Positions 25,827-34,574 of a DNA stretch of 38,828 bases are shown here, one piece after another; the first letter of the stretch is position 1, and each line of letters opens with the position of its first letter. The notes beneath the pieces are model-generated. The model saw nothing but the letters and a program-made list of their open reading frames with translations. It did no database searches and was not told the DNA's origin. Origin of the DNA: CAJXZP01 sp047610145 (GTDB lineage: Bacteria > Bacteroidota > Bacteroidia > Flavobacteriales_G > Salibacteraceae); the NCBI GenBank assembly GCA_047610145.1, contig JBLFZF010000016.1, forward strand, positions 1-38,828, written 5' to 3'. The position numbers were made by a program, and so were the translations under genes.

Positions 25827-28800
25827 CTAAAAATCAAGTCCGATACTCAAATGTCCGCGAGATTTCAAGAATTCTCCATCCTCAATTCCGTAAGCATGGT
25901 CGTATCGAAGGTAATATCCAAGGATCTTAGTTCTAAAACCAAATCCAACAGCTCCTACAAGTGGGTCTTTTTTGTTGTTTAATCTAACAATGACATCTCC
26001 TCCTCCAGAACTTACTGTTCGAGTGTTAAATGCATTTTCATCGCTATAGGGGTCTGGACCGTTCCATGCCGTTCCTAAATCGCCAAAACCAATAAGTTGA
26101 AAGCTCTTTACAAATTGAGACTTTATTGGCTTAGAAATTAAATATTGGAATAAGGGAATTCTTAATTCAGAGTTGATAACCACAAAGGTATTTCCGTTTC
26201 GAATGTTTTGTTGGAACCCTCTCATGTTTGTTGCTAATGCTTGCCAATAGTAGTTTTGGTCCATAGCGATGTTTTGGCTCGTATTAAATCGCTCTCCAAA
26301 GTTCACCCATTCATCTACGGCTCCTAAGTAATACACTAACTTACGTTGTCCAAATGAAGTGCTTCCTGCAATTCTATTGGCCCATACTATGTTTCTATGA
26401 ATTTTTGTATAGGTTCTAAAGTCAGCCCCAATAATATTGATGTCTTTAATACCATCTGCTAGTTCAGCATAAGACTCTCCAAATATTTTAAAACGCGTAC
26501 CGTTTTTGATATTTATATCAATATCTCGAGTATCGTCAAAAATTAATTCAAATTTCAATCCTGCCCAGCTTTTGTTAATATCATCGTCATCTCTAGAAAT
26601 AGCATCAATACTTTTGGTGATAATTCGGTCGTTTCTTAAGTTGATAGTTGATTTTAATGCGAGCACTTCGCTAAATGGCCAGGATAGTGCTAGTTTAGCT
26701 TGATTAGTAATAGAAACTGCAGGATAATTTGCGATCTCACCAGTGTTGATCGTAAGGGCCTTTGTTTGATCTAGCTTTTGACGTTGAAAGCTATATTCTT
26801 TATCCATTCTTTTTGTTCTGTCGGTATAGGTTAAAAACCACTCCTTACTGGCTCCGTTTAATCCGTACCGGCCACCACCAGTAATGTTATGGTCTTCCAT
26901 GATATCAAACAAGCTAATTTTAAAAACCATTCCTGTACCTGGATTACTATATGGACCTCCATTAAAAGGTTGATATAGTTGATTGGCAAATTCAAAATTT
27001 ACTGCGGTAGTAATATCGGTAGCTGTAAAAGCCAGTCGATAGTTTTCTTGTTTTGGTGCTTTAACTGGCTCTGTTTTCTTTTCTTCTTTTTGGGATTGAG
27101 CCGTTTTTAAAGTAATGAGTTTAGAGTTTTTAATGGGGCCGTTACTTGTTTGTGGCACCTTGGGTATATCGTCTCCGAAAGTGTAGTTATGAATGTCTAA
27201 AGTAAGACTATCCGTAAACAAGTCTTGATTGTGAGATGGAGATTTCACGACTTTAAATGGAGTGCTCGTAGCTAATTTTAGTCTAGAAATAGCTTCTTTT
27301 TTCTTTTCTATGGTCTTCCCAAAATTAGTAATATCTAATTGTTCTTCCCTTACATCCTTAAAGTCTTCTACATAAAATTGAAATTCACCTTTATACCTTA
27401 TCATTTGTGCAAATTTCTTACTCTCTACACTCATAGATTGGAATAGTATGTTTCTCTTGTAATTTGAAACTGCCGATGTTTTAGTGAAAAAACGGTAATG
27501 AATAGTTGTATCAATATAGCTGATAGAGCTATCTACTTGACCCACATACCTGTTTTTAATACCGTTTTCGCCACTTAAATAAGTGAAGTATTTTTCGCTC
27601 AGCGCAAAGGGTTGGTTTTCATCGTAGTCTTGAGAGTTGACCAATCGGTTGTACACTTTTGGTTTTTCCTTATAGTCGTAAATAAATAAATCAGTATTAT
27701 CCATTAATAAAGAAACATCCGTTTTTATGTTTACGGAATCAGAACCTCTATTGGATGCGAATATTATTTTATTCGTATTTGGAATAAAGCTAGGGGTGAG
27801 GTCATCGTAAATATCATTGGTTACCTGACGCATGGAGTTTTGAAGCAGGCTAAAAACAAACAGATCTGATTGGCTATTTTTTATTGCAGAAATAACCAGT
27901 TTTTTGCCATCGTGAGAAAAATTAAACCCAAGAACTTTTTCTACTCGAACCAATTCTCGTTTATCCCATTTTTTTGTTTCCATGTCGTATAACTCCAATA
28001 AAACGATACCTTTTTTCTCGTAGATAACAGCTAAAATATCAGATGAAGGACTCCAAGATAATAAGGGATAACTTACATCTGGAATACGCTCTAATTTATG
28101 ATTGCCTTTCATTATACGATTCACTCTTTTTTTGTCGAGATCTTTAATAAAGACCTTGTACTGGCCCATTTCATTTGAGGTGAAGGCAATATACTCTGCA
28201 TCGGGGCTTAATGAAAGAGCTTGATATGTTCTTGTTTTTTTAGTTCGGATTTTTAAGGGTTCGCTATCCGGAAGTGTGCGCTGCGCATCGTCAGAAATAT
28301 ATTTAGCTAAATAATACTTTTGAGCGGCTTCTACCACTCCATCCATAGATTGCCCTAAAACAAATAAGAATCCGCTTTCAATACTTCGGCTGATTTTAGA
28401 CATGTACAAAATATTGGGAATAACTTCGGGTCCATATACCTCAGATATATAATACCAAAGCGCATGACCCGCAAAGGTAGATTGAGAACCATTTAGACGG
28501 TTTATTTTATTCATTTTACCGTTCAAAACTAGATCTCTGAGTTGGTCATCAATTTCTACACTCCAACTTCTGGTGGAATAGGAAACTAAGCCGTCAATAT
28601 ACCAGTCGGGTATATTCATTAAAGCCGAGTTCTTTACCATTTCTTTCCAGCTTTCACCAAACATTAATTGCCTCACAATAACCTCTGTAAGACCACCGCG
28701 TATTTGACGTTGAAAATCTTTGTGGCTGCCATCAAAATAGACAAAGAGTTTATTTCCTTGAAGATGGGTAGTACCTCCAATTTTATCTGCCTCCGGTATT

Positions 28801-29135
28801 TCTAAACCTATATTACTTTGTTGAAATTCAGATTGAGTATTGAAAATTAGAATAAACACTTTGCCACGCATTCTATAATCTAGTAATTCTTGAAGTCGAC
28901 TTAGCGTTTGGTGACCTTCTTTTGCGACATAATCAGCCAACGGTCTTCCGGTACCATAGAAGTAGACATTGAAATTTTCGTAATCTTGATGCTGCCAATT
29001 GGGTTGGAAAAATTGCAATCTATTTTTCCCGAATTCTTGATAAGAGCCTCTATAAAACTGAGAAACAGCAAATTGAGACACGAAAATCGCAGCTAATAAA
29101 GGAAATAAAAAGCGGTATTTCAAAATTGTATTCAT
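25827..29135 (-). CDS. Large outer-membrane protein: dead gluzincin-like domain, TolB-like propeller and C-terminal barrel
   Basis: A 1102-residue exported protein with a signal peptide (about 8-25). Residues about 50-280 look like a peptidase MA/gluzincin fold, but the HExxH zinc site reads TEVIV (150-154) and the downstream glutamate reads D181 in WYIDGLVSY, so protease activity is unlikely. Residues about 290-640 form a TolB-like WD40 beta-propeller (ALSLSPDAEYIAFTSNEMG, FSHDGKKLVISA, FIPNTNKIIFASNRGSD). After a linker (about 640-720) the last 370 residues are an Omp85-like outer-membrane barrel (GLNGASKEWFLTYTDR, YYLRYDHAYG, ending GHLSIGLDF). A surface or periplasmic scaffold role, possibly in envelope protein handling, is inferred. 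The ATG at 29135 lies within the divergent promoter region of the MBL gene. Confidence 0.8.
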   Translation of the reverse strand: MNTILKYRFLFPLLAAIFVSQFAVSQFYRGSYQEFGKNRLQFFQPNWQHQDYENFNVYFYGTGRPLADYVAKEGHQTLSRLQELLDYRMRGKVFILIFNTQSEFQQSNIGLEIPEADKIGGTTHLQGNKLFVYFDGSHKDFQRQIRGGLTEVIVRQLMFGESWKEMVKNSALMNIPDWYIDGLVSYSTRSWSVEIDDQLRDLVLNGKMNKINRLNGSQSTFAGHALWYYISEVYGPEVIPNILYMSKISRSIESGFLFVLGQSMDGVVEAAQKYYLAKYISDDAQRTLPDSEPLKIRTKKTRTYQALSLSPDAEYIAFTSNEMGQYKVFIKDLDKKRVNRIMKGNHKLERIPDVSYPLLSWSPSSDILAVIYEKKGIVLLELYDMETKKWDKRELVRVEKVLGFNFSHDGKKLVISAIKNSQSDLFVFSLLQNSMRQVTNDIYDDLTPSFIPNTNKIIFASNRGSDSVNIKTDVSLLMDNTDLFIYDYKEKPKVYNRLVNSQDYDENQPFALSEKYFTYLSGENGIKNRYVGQVDSSISYIDTTIHYRFFTKTSAVSNYKRNILFQSMSVESKKFAQMIRYKGEFQFYVEDFKDVREEQLDITNFGKTIEKKKEAISRLKLATSTPFKVVKSPSHNQDLFTDSLTLDIHNYTFGDDIPKVPQTSNGPIKNSKLITLKTAQSQKEEKKTEPVKAPKQENYRLAFTATDITTAVNFEFANQLYQPFNGGPYSNPGTGMVFKISLFDIMEDHNITGGGRYGLNGASKEWFLTYTDRTKRMDKEYSFQRQKLDQTKALTINTGEIANYPAVSITNQAKLALSWPFSEVLALKSTINLRNDRIITKSIDAISRDDDDINKSWAGLKFELIFDDTRDIDINIKNGTRFKIFGESYAELADGIKDINIIGADFRTYTKIHRNIVWANRIAGSTSFGQRKLVYYLGAVDEWVNFGERFNTSQNIAMDQNYYWQALATNMRGFQQNIRNGNTFVVINSELRIPLFQYLISKPIKSQFVKSFQLIGFGDLGTAWNGPDPYSDENAFNTRTVSSGGGDVIVRLNNKKDPLVGAVGFGFRTKILGYYLRYDHAYGIEDGEFLKSRGHLSIGLDF

Positions 29136-29155
29136 TAAGGTTCGCCCTAAATTTG
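29126..29155 (+). promoter_or_regulatory. Candidate promoter of the MBL-fold hydrolase gene
   Basis: TTG (29126-29128), a 19-base spacer, then TAAATTTG (29148-29155) followed by C. Spacing and -7 sequence are consensus for Bacteroidota. It gives a leader of about 85 bases that contains the inverted repeat at 29195-29215. The -33 element lies inside the start of the divergent gene. Confidence 0.5.
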
Positions 29156-29194
29156 CGACTCTAAAAGTTTAATGTTAAAGGTGTAAAAGTAAGG

Positions 29195-29215
29195 TTTATT
29201 GTGCGGTACAATAAA
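29195..29215 (+). repeat. 8-bp inverted repeat in the leader of the MBL gene
   Basis: A perfect TTTATTGT / ACAATAAA stem with loop GCGGT lies about 30 bases upstream of the MBL start codon. It can be a DNA operator for a dimeric regulator or an RNA hairpin; no U-tract follows, so it is not a normal terminator. Confidence 0.45.
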
Positions 29216-29244
29216 TTTAATTTTTGCTTTAAAATAGGTGCTAT

Positions 29245-29886
29245 ATGTTGACTGTACACAAGTTGGTTTTTAATCCATTTCAAGAAAATACTTTTATTAT
29301 TTCCGCCAAAAATGGAGACGCAATTATTGTAGATCCAGGGTGTTCAAATCCGACTGAAAATGAAGAATTGAAAAATTATATAAGTCGTCATAAATTAAAG
29401 CCCGTTCAATTAGTGTTGACTCATTTTCATTTAGATCATGTTTTTGGGAATCAATTTGTAAAAGAGGAATGGGACTTGTTGCCTACAGGTCATAAAAAAG
29501 GAGAGAGTACCCTGGCGGGGAATGAAAGAGCATGTGCTGTGTATGGACTGCCTTACATTGCTTCTCCTCCAATAAGTCACTTTTTGGAAGATGGTGACAC
29601 TCTAGCGTTAAACGGGGAAGAGATTAATATTATTCATGTGCCTGGACATAGTACCGGACACATTGCCCTGGTTTGCGAGAAATCAAATTGGGTGGTAGCT
29701 GGGGATGTTTTATTTCAAAATAGCATTGGTCGAACAGATTTACCCGGTGGTGATTTTGATATATTAGAAAAATCGATTAAAGAAAAAATGTATACGTTGC
29801 CAGATGAGATGATTGTGTATTGCGGACATGGACCAGAAACGTCTATTGGTAATGAGAAATTCTCTAATCCATTTGTACAGCCCTAA
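29245..29886 (+). CDS. MBL-fold metallo-hydrolase (glyoxalase II-like)
   Basis: A 213-residue metallo-beta-lactamase-fold hydrolase. The metal-binding set is complete: HFHLDH (H60, H62, D64, H65), H135 in VPGHSTGH, D154 in AGDVLF and H195 in CGHGPET. The start MLTVHKLVFNPFQENTFI is typical of the YcbL/GloB-like cytosolic branch. These enzymes hydrolyse thioesters such as S-lactoylglutathione analogues, but this branch often has other or unknown substrates. It is a single gene, convergent with the TolC gene that ends 7 bases away; a hairpin (29889-29913) covers the junction. Confidence 0.92.
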   Translation: MLTVHKLVFNPFQENTFIISAKNGDAIIVDPGCSNPTENEELKNYISRHKLKPVQLVLTHFHLDHVFGNQFVKEEWDLLPTGHKKGESTLAGNERACAVYGLPYIASPPISHFLEDGDTLALNGEEINIIHVPGHSTGHIALVCEKSNWVVAGDVLFQNSIGRTDLPGGDFDILEKSIKEKMYTLPDEMIVYCGHGPETSIGNEKFSNPFVQP

Positions 29887-29888
29887 TT

Positions 29889-29913
29889 GGGGTTATATTT
29901 TATATAAAACCCC
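29889..29913. terminator. Hairpin at the convergent junction of the MBL and TolC genes
   Basis: GGGGTT and AACCCC form a 6-bp stem, extended by three further pairs after one mismatch; the hairpin includes the last codons of the TolC gene. It sits where two transcripts meet and may end both, but neither side has a good U-tract. Confidence 0.35.
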
Positions 29914-31260
29914 TTGAGCGTGCTGTATTTTTAGTTTAGACTTGTTTCTTTTTTTTAGAATTTCATTTAGTTTTAATTGAGACTGAATAAATTTCATTTC
30001 TCTTGAGTTGACCATAAATAGAGAACTCTCGCCTAGATTAAATAAAGTTCGTTCTCCGTTTAGTAGGCTTTGGTAATCGCTTACTGATTGGTTTTGAACA
30101 ATGATAATTTCTTGATAGGCCTGTAATTCGTTTTCAGCCATAGACACCTTATAAATAATTTCGGCTTGTTTGTATTGCAATTGCAATTCTTTTTGGCTGA
30201 TTTTATATTTATACAACTTAGTTTCACCTCTAGCCTTTCGTAAAAATAACGGCATGCTAAACTGAACTCCTAATCGGTAATTATTAAGCACGTCTACTTC
30301 AGTTTCGTTAGAAAATGAAGAGGATAGTACATCGTATTTTAAATTAAGCTCAGGCTTAAACTCCTCTCTTTTTAACTTTAAGTCAACATTAGAAGATTGT
30401 ATTTCAATTTTCTTAATATCTAATTCTGGATGGTTAGCTAAATAGTTTTCTGGTATTGACTGAGCAGCAAGTGGATCAATTAATGCCGTAGGACTTACGC
30501 TTTCATCTAACTGTAAAGGAATAATCCCATCTTGCCATAAGTAAACTTGTACAAGCGCTTTGGTATTTGCATAATGCAAAACGGATTGTTGGTATTGTAC
30601 TTTACGTGTTTGAAATTGAATTTTGGCTTCCAAAGTATCATTACTGGGTCTTTCACCAAAGGATACATTTTGTCGAACAGCTTTGTAACGTTGATCAGCT
30701 ACAGCTAATGCATTTTTAAAAACATCTAAATTATTTTTTGACTCTAACCAATCCCAATACACTTGCCCCGCTTCAAGCATTAGATTGTTTAATATAATTA
30801 ACTGTTGCTGTTTGGTTTTTGATGAAAATAACTCTGCTTGTTGAATAGCGGCTCTTCGTTTATCGGTAAAAAGCCCGTTACCCAATTGAATTTCAACTCC
30901 GGCATAATACAATCCCTCATTGGGGGTATAGTCCATTGGATTTAAAAAGTCACCTTCACTTTTTTCATATCCTCCTTGAAAAGAAACACCCGATCGAGTG
31001 GGTATTTTCAAACCATATTTTTGAAGGTTATAATAATCTTTTCCACCAAAATTTTTTTGTGTGTTTTCGGCTATTAATTTGGGGTCATTTGTTCCTTTAG
31101 CACCTATAAGACCAGCCTCTCCTTGTTTTGAAATAAGTTGTGATTGTATGGCTACTGGATGCCATACTTTCACGAGTTGTATGAAATCAGTAAAACCCAA
31201 GGATACTTGAGCCTGCACAAATCCAGGAACTAAAAAAATAACGAATAGATACTTTTTCAT
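29893..31260 (-). CDS. TolC-family outer-membrane channel of the ABC export operon
   Basis: A 455-residue outer-membrane efflux protein. The signal peptide is 1-18 (ending VQAQ). Two helix-strand-helix repeats are visible: long amphipathic helices around 150-205 and 355-440, and barrel strands such as YYAGVEIQLGNGLF (about 121-134) and YRLGVQFSMPLFLRKARGE (about 325-343). It forms the outer-membrane duct for the ABC transporter and HlyD adaptor just upstream. Its ATG overlaps the HlyD stop by 4 bases (31257-31260), so it is translationally coupled. In contrast to the TolC-like protein at 18128, it has no extra C-terminal domain. Confidence 0.9.
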   Translation of the reverse strand: MKKYLFVIFLVPGFVQAQVSLGFTDFIQLVKVWHPVAIQSQLISKQGEAGLIGAKGTNDPKLIAENTQKNFGGKDYYNLQKYGLKIPTRSGVSFQGGYEKSEGDFLNPMDYTPNEGLYYAGVEIQLGNGLFTDKRRAAIQQAELFSSKTKQQQLIILNNLMLEAGQVYWDWLESKNNLDVFKNALAVADQRYKAVRQNVSFGERPSNDTLEAKIQFQTRKVQYQQSVLHYANTKALVQVYLWQDGIIPLQLDESVSPTALIDPLAAQSIPENYLANHPELDIKKIEIQSSNVDLKLKREEFKPELNLKYDVLSSSFSNETEVDVLNNYRLGVQFSMPLFLRKARGETKLYKYKISQKELQLQYKQAEIIYKVSMAENELQAYQEIIIVQNQSVSDYQSLLNGERTLFNLGESSLFMVNSREMKFIQSQLKLNEILKKRNKSKLKIQHAQGVLYKI

Positions 31261-32609
31261 TTCTTCTTTTTTTGAGGTTTTGGATTTGTAGAAGAATAAA
31301 AATCAGGAGGGAAGCCATTGATATTTCGCCATAACTCATACCAAATGGGCACATCTTCTAATAACACCATACTATGGGTTCCGCCACCAATTCTTAACGA
31401 TTTTGGCCATTGATGATCGGTCGTATCCGGAGAAACTAAAACCCTGAAAAGACCATTTGTGCTACTAAAGTTATCAATGGCTACAATTTCACCTCCAAAA
31501 GTTCCATAACTGGAGTTGGGCCATCCTGAAAATACAACGGCTGGCCATCCATCAAACTGAACTCTTGTTTTTTGTCCTTTGATAAGTAGCGGTAAATCCA
31601 TAGGTTTTACATACATTTCTACTGCTAAATCATAATTAGCGGGCATAATAGTGATGATTTCTTCTCCGGTTTTAATAGTCTCACCAAGTCCAAATTGAAC
31701 GGCCTGTGTAATGTAACCATCTTGGGGAGCTACAATGTGGTACATACCTAATCTAATAGAGTAATTCATGTACTGGTTTTGAAGCTTAGTTACCTCGGCC
31801 TCAGAATCGTACATTTTGGATAGAGAAGAGTATTTTTCCGATTCTGCTTTGGCAATGTCATCGCGGTATTGGGCTCCGATAGAAGTTATTTCCACTTTCG
31901 AATTCAACAACTCGTTGCGACTGGTTAGAAGTTTGTTTTCTCCAGACACTTTTGCCGCCATTGTTTTTTGCAAAGTCAGCTTCCTTTTTTCTAAATCGGT
32001 TAGTGACTTTAAACCTTCGTCATACAAAGTTTTCATTCTTAGATATTGAAGTTCCGCAATTTCATAATTGGTTTTGTAAGCTTCTAAATCTATACTGTCG
32101 CTGGTTACTTTTAATACACTTTGTTTGATTTTGTTTTCGGCTTGCTGAAGCTTTAAACCACTGGTTTGAACCAACGCATCAATTTGATTGTCTTGAGCTC
32201 TAATTTTCTCCATGTAAGCTTTCACCGAAAGCTCTTTCGACTTTAGTCGCTCATCGGTTCTTTCTAGCAGATTAGGATCGAAGTATTCATCCTTTACCTC
32301 AGATATTAATAAAATAGTATCTCCTTTCTTAACGAAATCTCCCTCTTGTATAAACCATGCTTCAATACGTCCATCAATAACTGAATGAATACTCTGTGGT
32401 CGTTGATCCGGTCTTAAAGCAGTCACTAAACCTTTTGAACGAATGTTTTGAGTCCAAGGAATAAAAGCTATTATTATAGCAGCCACGGTTGAAATGGCTA
32501 ATAGTTTTAAAACAACATTGGTGTTTTTTTTGTTGCTAAACCGGTTTAAAGAGGAGTAATCACCACTGTTCACCCGATCTTTTATATTATAGTCTGAAAT
32601 ATTTAACAT
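31257..32609 (-). CDS. HlyD-family secretion adaptor of the ABC export operon
   Basis: A 450-residue periplasmic adaptor. A short cytosolic N-terminus is followed by one membrane helix (about 33-53, VLKLLAISTVAAIIIAFIPW). The lipoyl half is GRIEAWFIQEGDFVKKGDTIL, a long coiled-coil hairpin runs from about 115 to 280, the second lipoyl half is HIVAPQDGYITQAVQFGLGETIKTGE, and the barrel domain contains VEMYVKPMDLPLLIKGQKTRVQFDGWPAV. The lysine-rich tail (PKPQKKKK) is cytosol-unlike but basic. It couples the ABC protein (gap 11 bases) to the TolC channel (overlap 4 bases). The complete three-gene set makes a type I-like export system. Confidence 0.92.
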   Translation of the reverse strand: MLNISDYNIKDRVNSGDYSSLNRFSNKKNTNVVLKLLAISTVAAIIIAFIPWTQNIRSKGLVTALRPDQRPQSIHSVIDGRIEAWFIQEGDFVKKGDTILLISEVKDEYFDPNLLERTDERLKSKELSVKAYMEKIRAQDNQIDALVQTSGLKLQQAENKIKQSVLKVTSDSIDLEAYKTNYEIAELQYLRMKTLYDEGLKSLTDLEKRKLTLQKTMAAKVSGENKLLTSRNELLNSKVEITSIGAQYRDDIAKAESEKYSSLSKMYDSEAEVTKLQNQYMNYSIRLGMYHIVAPQDGYITQAVQFGLGETIKTGEEIITIMPANYDLAVEMYVKPMDLPLLIKGQKTRVQFDGWPAVVFSGWPNSSYGTFGGEIVAIDNFSSTNGLFRVLVSPDTTDHQWPKSLRIGGGTHSMVLLEDVPIWYELWRNINGFPPDFYSSTNPKPQKKKK

Positions 32610-32620
32610 GATTCAGTGTC

Positions 32621-34270
32621 TTATTTAAGGTGAATTATTTTGTCAGCTAATGGGGTCAAATGAGGGCAGTCTGAAACCACAATAACGGTCCAGTTATGAT
32701 TTTTAGCCATCAAAAATTTAGATATTATTTCCGTTTCTTCAGGAATCAAATGCTCTAATGGTTCATCTAGCAGTAAAATAGACGGTCTATTAACAATTGC
32801 TCTGGCTAATTTTATTTTTTGTACCACGTTATGACCTAAATGCACATTAGCAGGTGAAAGCTCTGTATCTAAACCTTCAGGCATACTGGCAATGTGGTCT
32901 ATTAACCCTAGACTTTTAATAGCCCATGAAATATCTTTTTGATCAATCCCTTTTCTACCTAGAGTAATATTCTCTATCAATGAACCTTCAAAAATAAAAT
33001 CTTGCTTGAGCATTAAACCTAAGTTGGAACGCAAAGATTCAATTTCATAATTGAAAATAGGAATTTGATTGAGCAAAATAGCTCCTGAATTCGGGCGAAA
33101 ATTTCCGGAAAGTAATTTTAGTAATGTGGACTTACCTACTCCCGAACCCCCGCTAATGACAGTAGTAGTTCCTGCTGGAATATCCAAATTATAATCTGTA
33201 AAAATGGGGGCAGGCGAGTTGTGAAAATTGAAATTTAAATTTTTGATTTGGAAACCTAAACCTTCGTTTAATTCATCTTGACTTGCTTTGATTCCATTGG
33301 TGTCTTCGAGTTCTAAATCGGTGACTTGTCCAATTTTTTCTAATGCAGTAAGCACATCATAAATAGTTTCTATACTGTTAATCACTTTATCGGTACTAGA
33401 AATAACTAAAAGAATAATAATTTCTGCGGCAATAAACTGCCCAATATTCATGCTTTGTTCAATAACAAGGAATCCTCCAAGTCCAAGCAATCCGCTAATG
33501 ACTAAAACTTTGAAGAATATTAAAAGTCCGTATTGCTGAATTAAAATAACAAAGTGAGATTGTCTTGAATCTAAATACTCCGTTACATTTTTATCTGCTT
33601 TTTGGAGGGGGAGCTCAGAGTTTCCGGCCATTTTAAAAGTTTGCGAAACCCGCGCCACTTCTTCTAGCCAATAGGCTACTTTGTACTTGTACTTTGACTC
33701 CATAATAGAAGTGCTTAATCCAGGACTAGCCGTAAATTGAATAATGATGGCTAAAGTCATTAGCAAAAACAAACTAAACAAAATAAATACGGGATGATAA
33801 AAAGACAAGAGTATTAACCCAAAAACAATTTGTAAAACAGCAGCCGTAAAATCAATCAATATTTTTGATAAACCTTTTTGAATGGTTAGGGTATCAAAAA
33901 AACGATTCACTAATTCAGGCGCGTATTTATTGACTAATTCTTCCCATTTAATTTTAGGTAATCGATAGGCAAAGTCAAAAGTAGCTCGTGTGAAAATTTC
34001 TTGTTGAATTTTCTCCGAAATTCGCATTTGATAGACTTGTAATATTCCGCTAATAATCACTCCGAATACTACCATCACCACTAAAACAATCCACGATGTA
34101 CTTACTTGGCCTCCTTGAATTAGGTTTACAATAGCTTGAATTCCTAAAGGGAGAGAAAGACTTATAACTCCGCTAAAAATGGCGTAAGCGTAAATTTGTT
34201 TGATGTCGTTGCGATTAGGTTGCAATAAAGCCCATAACCTGCCAAGAGGCGTTATTTTTTTTTGATCCAT
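32621..34270 (-). CDS. ABC transporter (permease-ATPase fusion) with degenerate signature and H-loop motifs
   Basis: A 549-residue half-transporter: about five or six membrane helices (about 25-320), then an ATPase domain. There is no N-terminal C39 peptidase domain, so it is not a processing bacteriocin exporter. Walker A is intact (GGSGVGKST, 374-382), the Q loop is intact (Q423) and Walker B has D502/E503. The signature motif, normally LSGGQ, reads LGHNV (478-482), the D-loop is LEHL instead of SALD, and the switch histidine is D534. Such degenerate ATPases occur in Bacteroidota export operons of this layout, so it is probably functional in a modified way. First gene of the ABC-HlyD-TolC operon; the substrate is unknown. 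Confidence 0.9.
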   Translation of the reverse strand: MDQKKITPLGRLWALLQPNRNDIKQIYAYAIFSGVISLSLPLGIQAIVNLIQGGQVSTSWIVLVVMVVFGVIISGILQVYQMRISEKIQQEIFTRATFDFAYRLPKIKWEELVNKYAPELVNRFFDTLTIQKGLSKILIDFTAAVLQIVFGLILLSFYHPVFILFSLFLLMTLAIIIQFTASPGLSTSIMESKYKYKVAYWLEEVARVSQTFKMAGNSELPLQKADKNVTEYLDSRQSHFVILIQQYGLLIFFKVLVISGLLGLGGFLVIEQSMNIGQFIAAEIIILLVISSTDKVINSIETIYDVLTALEKIGQVTDLELEDTNGIKASQDELNEGLGFQIKNLNFNFHNSPAPIFTDYNLDIPAGTTTVISGGSGVGKSTLLKLLSGNFRPNSGAILLNQIPIFNYEIESLRSNLGLMLKQDFIFEGSLIENITLGRKGIDQKDISWAIKSLGLIDHIASMPEGLDTELSPANVHLGHNVVQKIKLARAIVNRPSILLLDEPLEHLIPEETEIISKFLMAKNHNWTVIVVSDCPHLTPLADKIIHLK

Positions 34271-34416
34271 TTAATCGGTTTTTCCAGTAAAGGATATACT
34301 ATTATTGATGATATGTAAGAGGGTTACCTATAGTGCAGAGGAATGTTTTTTTCGTAATGCCCGATATATCGAGGTTTTGATTTTATACAGATATATTTTA
34401 CTCATTCTATTTTTTG

Positions 34417-34447
34417 CAAATATACTAGTAATACTATCGAAAACAAA
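34417..34447 (-). promoter_or_regulatory. Promoter of the ABC-HlyD-TolC operon
   Basis: On the minus strand TTTG (34447-34444), a 19-base spacer, then TATATTTG (34424-34417) followed by C. This is the best promoter match in the window. It implies a leader of about 140 bases, and the spacer carries the palindrome TACTAGTA. Confidence 0.7.
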
Positions 34448-34467
34448 AGTAATTTTTTCGTTACCGA

Positions 34468-34487
34468 AAGTATTATGACAAATACTT
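34468..34487. promoter_or_regulatory. Candidate operator palindrome upstream of the ABC operon promoter
   Basis: AAGTATT and AATACTT are perfect inverted 7-mers with a 6-base centre, about 20 bases upstream of the -33 element. Another TAATACT occurs at 34429-34435 inside the promoter spacer. This arrangement suits a dimeric repressor or activator, but none is encoded next to it. Confidence 0.45.
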
Positions 34488-34545
34488 GATTTTGCGATCT
34501 ATTCTACGTCAAAAAATAAATGGGCGCTACGTACCAAAAGAAAAT

Positions 34546-34553
34546 TATCTTAG
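34546..34553 (+). promoter_or_regulatory. Candidate -7 box for the POT transporter gene
   Basis: TATCTTAG followed by C, a one-base variant of TAnnTTTG, ends 21 bases upstream of the ATG at 34575. No clear -33 element. Confidence 0.35.
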
Positions 34554-34574
34554 CCAAATCGAAAAAATAATTCT

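Larger units (their letters stand above)
34271..34574. other. Divergent intergenic region between the ABC operon and the POT transporter
   Basis: These 304 bases hold no gene. They contain a minus-strand consensus promoter (34417-34447), an 8-bp palindrome TACTAGTA (34423-34430) next to its -7 box, a 20-base palindrome AAGTATT-N6-AATACTT (34468-34487) upstream, and a plus-strand -7-like box (34546-34553). The leader side (34271-34410) has no recognised element. Confidence 0.6.

Noticed and set aside
32621..34270. Bacteriocin or lantibiotic exporter with leader peptidase
   Set aside because: There is no C39 peptidase domain, and no small double-glycine precursor gene is nearby.
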